From Plazaster borealis (taxonomy: Eukaryota; Echinodermata; Asteroidea; Forcipulatida; Labidiasteridae), in the NCBI GenBank assembly GCA_021014325.1, contig JAJGQC010000650.1, positions 32,753-96,752 of the forward strand: DNA of 64,000 bases, given 5' to 3'. Each line of letters begins with the position of its first letter. Positions within the stretch are counted from its first letter, which is position 1. Below are positions 1 to 12,300 of this stretch, piece after piece. The notes below the pieces were generated by a model, which made no database searches, was not told the origin of the DNA, and was given only the letters and a program-made list of their open reading frames with translations. Made by a program: the position numbers and the translations under genes.

Positions 1-310
1 TGAAACAAATTCTGCGCTATGTTGGACAATAACTCATGAACTAAGCATGCTAGAGACACAAAATTTAGATCCAAATCTGCCTCTCATATCCCCGAGTCCG
101 AAAATCAAGGTTTTATGGCCACTTTGTGCAATCTTCATACCGGAAATGACCAGCAAGTGGGGATACTCAGAATGTTCCTCAGAAGCATGTTCAATGGGAT
201 TTTTGTACACAGAACTGTTACTGAGAGAAATACAACATAAGAACGGCCAAATCACCCCAGAATAATGTTGGATTTGTACAAGTTTTATACCACTGGAAAG
301 CCCATCTCAA

Positions 311-370
311 GGGCTCTCTCCTCGTCCTAGTTTCGTTTCTCTGACGATTTTGTAGGCGAGGAGAGCGGCC
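311..370 (+). repeat. Hairpin within the satellite monomer (representative copy)
   Basis: GGGCTCTCTCCTCG at 311-324 and CGAGGAGAGCGGCC at 357-370 are inverted complements over 14 positions with two mismatches, separated by a 32-base loop. The inner nine pairs (CTCTCCTCG/CGAGGAGAG) are perfect. The same arrangement recurs in nearly every core monomer. The most variable site of the monomer (CCTCGTCC, CTCGTCC, CCTCGTTC, CCTCGTTT, CCTCGTGC) lies at the base of the loop. No function is known. Confidence 0.8.
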
Positions 371-3300
371 AGCAAGTAGGGTTGCTACCACCACCAACTG
401 GGGCTACGTATCAACACAAGCAAGGCATCTCCTGCCGAAAAACGGTTTGAAACAAATTCTGCGCTATGTTGGACAATAACTCATGAACTAAGCATGCTAG
501 AGACACAAAATTTAGATCCAAATCTGCCTCTCATATCCCCGAGTCCGAAAATCAAGGTTTTATGGCCACTTTGTGCAATCTTCATACCGGAAATGACCAG
601 CAAGTGGGGATACTCAGAATGTTCCTCAGAAGCATGTTCAATGGGATTTTTGTACACAGAACTGTTACTGAGAGAAATACAACATAAGAACGGCCAAATC
701 ACCCCCAGAATAATGTTGGATTTGTACAAGTTTTATACCACTGGAAAGCCCATCTCAAGGGCTCTCTCCTCGTCCTAGTTTCGTTTCTCTGACGATTTTG
801 TAGGCGAGGAGAGCGGCCAGCAAGTAGGGTTGCTACCACCACCAACTGGGGCTACGTATCAACACAAGCAAGGCATCTCCTGCCGAAAAACGGTTTGAAA
901 CAAATTCTGCGCTATGTTGGACAATAACTCATGAACTAAGCATGCTAGAGACACAAAATTTAGATCCAAATCTGCCTCTCATATCCCCGAGTCCGAAAAT
1001 CAAGGTTTTATGGCCACTTTGTGCAATCTTCATACCGGAAATGACCAGCAAGTGGGGATACTCAGAATGTTCCTCAGAAGCATGTTCAATGGGATTTTTG
1101 TACACAGAACTGTTACTGAGAGAAATACAACATAAGAACGGCCAAATCACCCCCAGAATAATGTTGGATTTGTACAAGTTTTATACCACTGGAAAGCCCA
1201 TCTCAAGGGCTCTCTCCTCGTCCTAGTTTCGTTTCTCTGACGATTTTGTAGGCGAGGAGAGCGGCCAGCAAGTAGGGTTGCTACCACCACCAACTGGGGC
1301 TACGTATCAACACAAGCAAGGCATCTCCTGCCGAAAAACGGTTTGAAACAAATTCTGCGCTATGTTGGACAATAACTCATGAACTAAGCATGCTAGAGAC
1401 ACAAAATTTAGATCCAAATCTGCCTCTCATATCCCCGAGTCCGAAAATCAAGGTTTTATGGCCACTTTGTGCAATCTTCATACCGGAAATGACCAGCAAG
1501 TGGGGATACTCAGAATGTTCCTCAGAAGCATGTTCAATGGGATTTTTGTACACAGAACTGTTACTGAGAGAAATACAACATAAGAACGGCCAAATCACCC
1601 CAGAATAATGTTGGATTTGTACAAGTTTTATACCACTGGAAAGCCCATCTCAAGGGCTCTCTCCTCGTCCTAGTTTCGTTTCTCTGACGATTTTGTAGGC
1701 GAGGAGAGCGGCCAGCAAGTAGGGTTGCTACCACCACCAACTGGGGCTACGTATCAACACAAGCAAGGCATCTCCTGCCGAAAAACGGTTTGAAACAAAT
1801 TCTGCGCTATGTTGGACAATAACTCATGAACTAAGCATGCTAGAGACACAAAATTTAGATCCAAATCTGCCTCTCATATCCCCGAGTCCGAAAATCAAGG
1901 TTTTATGGCCACTTTGTGCAATCTTCATACCGGAAATGACCAGCAAGTGGGGATACTCAGAATGTTCCTCAGAAGCATGTTCAATGGGATTTTTGTACAC
2001 AGAACTGTTACTGAGAGAAATACAACATAAGAACGGCCAAATCACCCCAGAATAATGTTGGATTTGTACAAGTTTTATACCACTGGAAAGCCCATCTCAA
2101 GGGCTCTCTCCTCGTCCTAGTTTCGTTTCTCTGACGATTTTGTAGGCGAGGAGAGCGGCCAGCAAGTAGGGTTGCTACCACCACCAACTGGGGCTACGTA
2201 TCAACACAAGCAAGGCATCTCCTGCCGAAAACGGTTTGAAACAAATTCTGCGCTATGTTGGACAATAACTCATGAACTAAGCATGCTAGAGACACAAAAT
2301 TTAGATCCAAATCTGCCTCTCATATCCCCGAGTCCGAAAATCAAGGTTTTATGGCCACTTTGTGCAATCTTCATACCGGAAATGACCAGCAAGTGGGGAT
2401 ACTCAGAATGTTCCTCAGAAGCATGTTCAATGGGATTTTTGTACACAGAACTGTTACTGAGAGAAATACAACATAAGAACGGCCAAATCACCCCCAGAAT
2501 AATGTTGGATTTGTACAAGTTTTATACCACTGGAAAGCCCATCTCAAGGGCTCTCTCGTCCTAGTTTCGTTTCTCTGACGATTTTGTAGGCGAGGAGAGC
2601 GGCCAGCAAGTAGGGTTGCTACCACCACCAACTGGGGCTACGTATCAACACAAGCAAGGCATCTCCTGCCGAAAAACGGTTTGAAACAAATTCTGCGCTA
2701 TGTTGGACAATAACTCATGAACTAAGCATGCTAGAGACACAAAATTTAGATCCAAATCTGCCTCTCATAACCCCGAGTCCGAAAATCAAGGTTTTATGGC
2801 CACTTTGTGCAATCTTCATACCGGAAATGACCAGCAAGTGGGGATACTCAGAATGTTCCTCAGAAGCATGTTCAATGGGATTTTTGTACACAGAACTGTT
2901 ACTGAGAGAAATACAACATAAGAACGGCCAAATCACCCCCAGAATAATGTTGGATTTGTACAAGTTTTATACCACTGGAAAGCCCATCTCAAGGGCTCTC
3001 TCCTCGTCCTAGTTTCGTTTCTCTGACGATTTTGTAGGCGAGGAGAGCGGCCAGCAAGTAGGGTTGCTACCACCACCAACTGGGGCTACGTATCAACACA
3101 AGCAAGGCATCTACTGCCGAAAACGGTTTGAAACAAATTCTGCGCTATGTTGGACAATAACTCATGAACTAAGCATGCTAGAGACACAAAATTTAGATCC
3201 AAATCTGCCTCTCATATCCCCGAGTCCGAAAATCAAGGTTTTATGGCCACTTTGTGCAATCTTCATACCGGAAATGACCAGCAAGTGGGGATACTCAGAA

Positions 3301-3621
3301 TGTTCCTCAGAAGCATGTTCAATGGGATTTTTGTACACAGAACTGTTACTGAGAGAAATACAACATAAGAACGGCCAAATCACCCCAGAATAATGTTGGA
3401 TTTGTACAAGTTTTATACCACTGGAAAGCCCATCTCAAGGGCTCTCTCCTCGTCCTAGTTTCGTTTCTCTGACGATTTTGTAGGCGAGGAGAGCGGCCAG
3501 CAAGTAGGGTTGCTACCACCACCAACTGGGGCTACGTATCAACACAAGCAAGGCATCTCCTGCCGAAAAACGGTTTGAAACAAATTCTGCGCTATGTTGG
3601 ACAATAACTCATGAACTAAGC

Positions 3622-6306
3622 ATGCTAGAGACACAAAATTTAGATCCAAATCTGCCTCTCATATCCCCGAGTCCGAAAATCAAGGTTTTATGGCCACTTT
3701 GTGCAATCTTCATACCGGAAATGACCAGCAAGTGGGGATACTCAGAATGTTCCTCAGAAGCATGTTCAATGGGATTTTTGTACACAGAACTGTTACTGAG
3801 AGAAATACAACATAAGAACGGCCAAATCACCCCAGAATAATGTTGGATTTGTACAAGTTTTATACCACTGGAAAGCCCATCTCAAGGGCTCTCTCCTCGT
3901 CCTAGTTTCGTTTCTCTGACGATTTTGTAGGCGAGGAGAGCGGCCAGCAAGTAGGGTTGCTACCACCACCAACTGGGGCTACGTATCAACACAAGCAAGG
4001 CATCTCCTGCCGAAAAACGGTTTGAAACAAATTCTGCGCTATGTTGGACAATAACTCATGAACTAAGCATGCTAGAGACACAAAATTTAGATCCAAATCT
4101 GCCTCTCATATCCCCGAGTCCGAAAATCAAGGTTTTATGGCCACTTTGTGCAATCTTCATACCGGAAATGACCAGCAAGTGGGGATACTCAGAATGTTCC
4201 TCAGAAGCATGTTCAATGGGATTTTTGTACACAGAACTGTTACTGAGAGAAATACAACATAAGAACGGCCAAATCACCCCCAGAATAATGTTGGATTTGT
4301 ACAAGTTTTATACCACTGGAAAGCCCATCTCAAGGGCTCTCTCCTCGTCCTAGTTTCGTTTCTCTGACGATTTTGTAGGCGAGGAGAGCGGCCAGCAAGT
4401 AGGGTTGCTACCACCACCAACTGGGGCTACGTATCAACACAAGCAAGGCATCTCCTGCCGAAAAACGGTTTGAAACAAATTCTGCGCTATGTTGGACAAT
4501 AACTCATGAACTAAGCATGCTAGAGACACAAAATTTAGATCCAAATCTGCCTCTCATATCCCCGAGTCCGAAAATCAAGGTTTTATGGCCACTTTGTGCA
4601 ATCTTCATACCGGAAATGACCAGCAAGTGGGGATACTCAGAATGTTCCTCAGAAGCATGTTCAATGGGATTTTTGTACACAGAACTGTTACTGAGAGAAA
4701 TACAACATAAGAACGGCCAAATCACCCCAGAATAATGTTGGATTTGTACAAGTTTTATACCACTGGAAAGCCCATCTCAAGGGCTCTCTCCTCGTCCTAG
4801 TTTCGTTTCTCTGACGATTTTGTAGGCGAGGAGAGCGGCCAGCAAGTAGGGTTGCTACCACCACCAACTGGGGCTACGTATCAACACAAGCAAGGCATCT
4901 CCTGCCGAAAAACGGTTTGAAACAAATTCTGCGCTATGTTGGACAATAACTCATGAACTAAGCATGCTAGAGACACAAAATTTAGATCCAAATCTGCCTC
5001 TCATATCCCCGAGTCCGAAAATCAAGGTTTTATGGCCACTTTGTGCAATCTTCATACCGGAAATGACCAGCAAGTGGGGATACTCAGAATGTTCCTCAGA
5101 AGCATGTTCAATGGGATTTTTGTACACAGAACTGTTACTGAGAGAAATACAACATAAGAACGGCCAAATCACCCCCAGAATAATGTTGGATTTGTACAAG
5201 TTTTATACCACTGGAAAGCCCATCTCAAGGGCTCTCTCCTCGTCCTAGTTTCGTTTCTCTGACGATTTTGTAGGCGAGGAGAGCGGCCAGCAAGTAGGGT
5301 TGCTACCACCACCAACTGGGGCTACGTATCAACACAAGCAAGGCATCTCCTGCCGAAAAACGGTTTGAAACAAATTCTGCGCTATGTTGGACAATAACTC
5401 ATGAACTAAGCATGCTAGAGACACAAAATTTAGATCCAAATCTGCCTCTCATATCCCCGAGTCCGAAAATCAAGGTTTTATGGCCACTTTGTGCAATCTT
5501 CATACCGGAAATGACCAGCAAGTGGGGATACTCAGAATGTTCCTCAGAAGCATGTTCAATGGGATTTTTGTACACAGAACTGTTACTGAGAGAAATACAA
5601 CATAAGAACGGCCAAATCACCCCAGAATAATGTTGGATTTGTACAAGTTTTATACCACTGGAAAGCCCATCTCAAGGGCTCTCTCCTCGTCCTAGTTTCG
5701 TTTCTCTGACGATTTTGTAGGCGAGGAGAGCGGCCAGCAAGTAGGGTTGCTACCACCACCAACTGGGGCTACGTATCAACACAAGCAAGGCATCTCCTGC
5801 CGAAAAACGGTTTGAAACAAATTCTGCGCTATGTTGGACAATAACTCATGAACTAAGCATGCTAGAGACACAAAATTTAGATCCAAATCTGCCTCTCATA
5901 TCCCCGAGTCCGAAAATCAAGGTTTTATGGCCACTTTGTGCAATCTTCATACCGGAAATGACCAGCAAGTGGGGATACTCAGAATGTTCCTCAGAAGCAT
6001 GTTCAATGGGATTTTTGTACACAGAACTGTTACTGAGAGAAATACAACATAAGAACGGCCAAATCACCCCCAGAATAATGTTGGATTTGTACAAGTTTTA
6101 TACCACTGGAAAGCCCATCTCAAGGGCTCTCTCCTCGTCCTAGTTTCGTTTCTCTGACGATTTTGTAGGCGAGGAGAGCGGCCAGCAAGTAGGGTTGCTA
6201 CCACCACCAACTGGGGCTACGTATCAACACAAGCAAGGCATCTCCTGCCGAAAAACGGTTTGAAACAAATTCTGCGCTATGTTGGACAATAACTCATGAA
6301 CTAAGC
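3622..6306 (+). repeat. Local dimeric higher-order repeat (three 895-bp dimers)
   Basis: Units starting at 3622, 4517 and 5412 have four C before AGAATAATG (447 bp), while those at 4069, 4964 and 5859 have five C (448 bp). The strict alternation over six units gives an 895-bp dimer repeated three times. It rests on a one-base homopolymer difference, so assembly error in that run is a possible alternative. Confidence 0.55.
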
Positions 6307-9300
6307 ATGCTAGAGACACAAAATTTAGATCCAAATCTGCCTCTCATATCCCCGAGTCCGAAAATCAAGGTTTTATGGCCACTTTGTGCAATCTTCATAC
6401 CGGAAATGACCAGCAAGTGGGGATACTCAGAATGTTCCTCAGAAGCATGTTCAATGGGATTTTTGTACACAGAACTGTTACTGAGAGAAATACAACATAA
6501 GAACGGCCAAATCACCCCCAGAATAATGTTGGATTTGTACAAGTTTTATACCACTGGAAAGCCCATCTCAAGGGCTCTCTCCTCGTCCTAGTTTCGTTTC
6601 TCTGACGATTTTGTAGGCGAGGAGAGCGGCCAGCAAGTAGGGTTGCTACCACCACCAACTGGGGCTACGTATCAACACAAGCAAGGCATCTCCTGCCGAA
6701 AAACGGTTTGAAACAAATTCTGCGCTATGTTGGACAATAACTCATGAACTAAGCATGCTAGAGACACAAAATTTAGATCCAAATCTGCCTCTCATATCCC
6801 CGAGTCCGAAAATCAAGGTTTTATGGCCACTTTGTGCAATCTTCATACCGGAAATGACCAGCAAGTGGGGATACTCAGAATGTTCCTCAGAAGCATGTTC
6901 AATGGGATTTTTGTACACAGAACTGTTACTGAGAGAAATACAACATAAGAACGGCCAAATCACCCCAAGAATAATGTTGGATTTGTACAAGTTTTATACC
7001 ACTGGAAAGCCCATCTCAAGGGCTCTCTCCTCGTCCTAGTTTCGTTTCTCTGACGATTTTGTAGGCGAGGAGAGCGGCCAGCAAGTAGGGTTGCTACCAC
7101 CACCAACTGGGGCTACGTATCAACACAAGCAAGGCATCTCCTGCCGAAAAACGGTTTGAAACAAATTCTGCGCTATGTTGGACAATAACTCATGAACTAA
7201 GCATGCTAGAGACACAAAATTTAGATCCAAATCTGCCTCTCATAACCCCGAGTCCGAAAATCAAGGTTTTATGGCCACTTTGTGCAATCTTCATACCGGA
7301 AATGACCAGCAAGTGGGGATACTCAGAATGTTCCTCAGAAGCATGTTCAATGGGATTTTTGTACACAGAACTGTTACTGAGAGAAATACAACATAAGAAC
7401 GGCCAAATCACCCCCAGAATAATGTTGGATTTGTACAAGTTTTATACCACTGGAAAGCCCATCTCAAGGGCTCTCTCCTCGTCCTAGTTTCGTTTCTCTG
7501 ACGATTTTGTAGGCGAGGAGAGCGGCCAGCAAGTAGGGTTGCTACCACCACCAACTGGGGCTACGTATCAACACAAGCAAGGCATCTCCTGCCGAAAAAC
7601 GGTTTGAAACAAATTCTGCGCTATGTTGGACAATAACTCATGAACTAAGCATGCTAGAGACACAAAATTTAGATCCAAATCTGCCTCTCATATCCCCGAG
7701 TCCGAAAATCAAGGTTTTATGGCCACTTTGTGCAATCTTCATACCGGAAATGACCAGCAAGTGGGGATACTCAGAATGTTCCTCAGAAGCATGTTCAATG
7801 GGATTTTTGTACACAGAACTGTTACTGAGAGAAATACAACATAAGAACGGCCAAATCACCCCCAGAATAATGTTGGATTTGTACAAGTTTTATACCACTG
7901 GAAAGCCCATCTCAAGGGCTCTCTCCTCGTCCTAGTTTCGTTTCTCTGACGATTTTGTAGGCGAGGAGAGCGGCCAGCAAGTAGGGTTGCTACCACCACC
8001 AACTGGGGCTACGTATCAACACAAGCAAGGCATCTCCTGCCGAAAAACGGTTTGAAACAAATTCTGCGCTATGTTGGACAATAACTCATGAACTAAGCAT
8101 GCTAGAGACACAAAATTTAGATCCAAATCTGCCTCTCATATCCCCGAGTCCGAAAATCAAGGTTTTATGGCCACTTTGTGCAATCTTCATACCGGAAATG
8201 ACCAGCAAGTGGGGATACTCAGAATGTTCCTCAGAAGCATGTTCAATGGGATTTTTGTACACAGAACTGTTACTGAGAGAAATACAACATAAGAACGGCC
8301 AAATCACCCCAGAATAATGTTGGATTTGTACAAGTTTTATACCACTGGAAAGCCCATCTCAAGGGCTCTCTCCTCGTCCTAGTTTCGTTTCTCTGACGAT
8401 TTTGTAGGCGAGGAGAGCGGCCAGCAAGTAGGGTTGCTACCACCACCAACTGGGGCTACGTATCAACACAAGCAAGGCATCTCCTGCCGAAAAACGGTTT
8501 GAAACAAATTCTGCGCTATGTTGGACAATAACTCATGAACTAAGCATGCTAGAGACACAAAATTTAGATCCAAATCTGCCTCTCATATCCCCGAGTCCGA
8601 AAATCAAGGTTTTATGGCCACTTTGTGCAATCTTCATACCGGAAATGACCAGCAAGTGGGGATACTCAGAATGTTCCTCAGAAGCATGTTCAATGGGATT
8701 TTTGTACACAGAACTGTTACTGAGAGAAATACAACATAAGAACGGCCAAATCACCCCCAGAATAATGTTGGATTTGTACAAGTTTTATACCACTGGAAAG
8801 CCCATCTCAAGGGCTCTCTCTCGTCCTAGTTTCGTTTCTCTGACGATTTTGTAGGCGAGGAGAGCGGCCAGCAAGTAGGGTTGCTACCACCACCAACTGG
8901 GGCTACGTATCAACACAAGCAAGGCATCTCCTGCCGAAAAACGGTTTGAAACAAATTCTGCGCTATGTTGGACAATAACTCATGAACTAAGCATGCTAGA
9001 GACACAAAATTTAGATCCAAATCTGCCTCTCATATCCCCGAGTCCGAAAATCAAGGTTTTATGGCCACTTTGTGCAATCTTCATACCGGAAATGACCAGC
9101 AAGTGGGGATACTCAGAATGTTCCTCAGAAGCATGTTCAATGGGATTTTTGTACACAGAACTGTTACTGAGAGAAATACAACATAAGAACGGCCAAATCA
9201 CCCCCAGAATAATGTTGGATTTGTACAAGTTTTATACCACTGGAAAGCCCATCTCAAGGGCTCTCTCCTCGTCCTAGTTTCGTTTCTCTGACGATTTTGT

Positions 9301-12300
9301 AGGCGAGGAGAGCGGCCAGCAAGTAGGGTTGCTACCACCACCAACTGGGGCTACGTATCAACACAAGCAAGGCATCTCCTGCCGAAAAACGGTTTGAAAC
9401 AAATTCTGCGCTATGTTGGACAATAACTCATGAACTAAGCATGCTAGAGACACAAAATTTAGATCCAAATCTGCCTCTCATATCCCCGAGTCCGAAAATC
9501 AAGGTTTTATGGCCACTTTGTGCAATCTTCATACCGGAAATGACCAGCAAGTGGGGATACTCAGAATGTTCCTCAGAAGCATGTTCAATGGGATTTTTGT
9601 ACACAGAACTGTTACTGAGAGAAATACAACATAAGAACGGCCAAATCACCCCCAGAATAATGTTGGATTTGTACAAGTTTTATACCACTGGAAAGCCCAT
9701 CTCAAGGGCTCTCTCCTCGTCCTAGTTTCGTTTCTCTGACGATTTTGTAGGCGAGGAGAGCGGCCAGCAAGTAGGGTTGCTACCACCACCAACTGGGGCT
9801 ACGTATCAACACAAGCAAGGCATCTCCTGCCGAAAAACGGTTTGAAACAAATTCTGCGCTATGTTGGACAATAACTCATGAACTAAGCATGCTAGAGACA
9901 CAAAATTTAGATCCAAATCTGCCTCTCATATCCCCGAGTCCGAAAATCAAGGTTTTATGGCCACTTTGTGCAATCTTCATACCGGAAATGACCAGCAAGT
10001 GGGGATACTCAGAATGTTCCTCAGAAGCATGTTCAATGGGATTTTTGTACACAGAACTGTTACTGAGAGAAATACAACATAAGAACGGCCAAATCACCCC
10101 CAGAATAATGTTGGATTTGTACAAGTTTTATACCACTGGAAAGCCCATCTCAAGGGCTCTCTCCTCGTCCTAGTTTCGTTTCTCTGACGATTTTGTAGGC
10201 GAGGAGAGCGGCCAGCAAGTAGGGTTGCTACCACCACCAACTGGGGCTACGTATCAACACAAGCAAGGCATCTCCTGCCGAAAAACGGTTTGAAACAAAT
10301 TCTGCGCTATGTTGGACAATAACTCATGAACTAAGCATGCTAGAGACACAAAATTTAGATCCAAATCTGCCTCTCATATCCCCGAGTCCGAAAATCAAGG
10401 TTTTATGGCCACTTTGTGCAATCTTCATACCGGAAATGACCAGCAAGTGGGGATACTCAGAATGTTCCTCAGAAGCATGTTCAATGGGATTTTTGTACAC
10501 AGAACTGTTACTGAGAGAAATACAACATAAGAACGGCCAAATCACCCCCAGAATAATGTTGGATTTGTACAAGTTTTATACCACTGGAAAGCCCATCTCA
10601 AGGGCTCTCTCCTCGTCCTAGTTTCGTTTCTCTGACGATTTTGTAGGCGAGGAGAGCGGCCAGCAAGTAGGGTTGCTACCACCACCAACTGGGGCTACGT
10701 ATCAACACAAGCAAGGCATCTCCTGCCGAAAAACGGTTTGAAACAAATTCTGCGCTATGTTGGACAATAACTCATGAACTAAGCATGCTAGAGACACAAA
10801 ATTTAGATCCAAATCTGCCTCTCATATCCCCGAGTCCGAAAATCAAGGTTTTATGGCCACTTTGTGCAATCTTCATACCGGAAATGACCAGCAAGTGGGG
10901 ATACTCAGAATGTTCCTCAGAAGCATGTTCAATGGGATTTTTGTACACAGAACTGTTACTGAGAGAAATACAACATAAGAACGGCCAAATCACCCCCAGA
11001 ATAATGTTGGATTTGTACAAGTTTTATACCACTGGAAAGCCCATCTCAAGGGCTCTCTCTCGTCCTAGTTTCGTTTCTCTGACGATTTTGTAGGCGAGGA
11101 GAGCGGCCAGCAAGTAGGGTTGCTACCACCACCAACTGGGGCTACGTATCAACACAAGCAAGGCATCTCCTGCCGAAAAACGGTTTGAAACAAATTCTGC
11201 GCTATGTTGGACAATAACTCATGAACTAAGCATGCTAGAGACACAAAATTTAGATCCAAATCTGCCTCTCATATCCCCGAGTCCGAAAATCAAGGTTTTA
11301 TGGCCACTTTGTGCAATCTTCATACCGGAAATGACCAGCAAGTGGGGATACTCAGAATGTTCCTCAGAAGCATGTTCAATGGGATTTTTGTACACAGAAC
11401 TGTTACTGAGAGAAATACAACATAAGAACGGCCAAATCACCCCCAGAATAATGTTGGATTTGTACAAGTTTTATACCACTGGAAAGCCCATCTCAAGGGC
11501 TCTCTCCTCGTCCTAGTTTCGTTTCTCTGACGATTTTGTAGGCGAGGAGAGCGGCCAGCAAGTAGGGTTGCTACCACCACCAACTGGGGCTACGTATCAA
11601 CACAAGCAAGGCATCTCCTGCCGAAAAACGGTTTGAAACAAATTCTGCGCTATGTTGGACAATAACTCATGAACTAAGCATGCTAGAGACACAAAATTTA
11701 GATCCAAATCTGCCTCTCATATCCCCGAGTCCGAAAATCAAGGTTTTATGGCCACTTTGTGCAATCTTCATACCGGAAATGACCAGCAAGTGGGGATACT
11801 CAGAATGTTCCTCAGAAGCATGTTCAATGGGATTTTTGTACACAGAACTGTTACTGAGAGAAATACAACATAAGAACGGCCAAATCACCCCCAGAATAAT
11901 GTTGGATTTGTACAAGTTTTATACCACTGGAAAGCCCATCTCAAGGGCTCTCTCCTCGTCCTAGTTTCGTTTCTCTGACGATTTTGTAGGCGAGGAGAGC
12001 GGCCAGCAAGTAGGGTTGCTACCACCACCAACTGGGGCTACGTATCAACACAAGCAAGGCATCTCCTGCCGAAAAACGGTTTGAAACAAATTCTGCGCTA
12101 TGTTGGACAATAACTCATGAACTAAGCATGCTAGAGACACAAAATTTAGATCCAAATCTGCCTCTCATATCCCCGAGTCCGAAAATCAAGGTTTTATGGC
12201 CACTTTGTGCAATCTTCATACCGGAAATGACCAGCAAGTGGGGATACTCAGAATGTTCCTCAGAAGCATGTTCAATGGGATTTTTGTACGCAGAACTGTT

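Noticed and set aside
331..450. CENP-B box in the satellite (TTTCGTTTCTCTGACG or the GAAAAACGG region)
   Set aside because: Neither stretch fits the TTCGnnnnAnnCGGG core on either strand.
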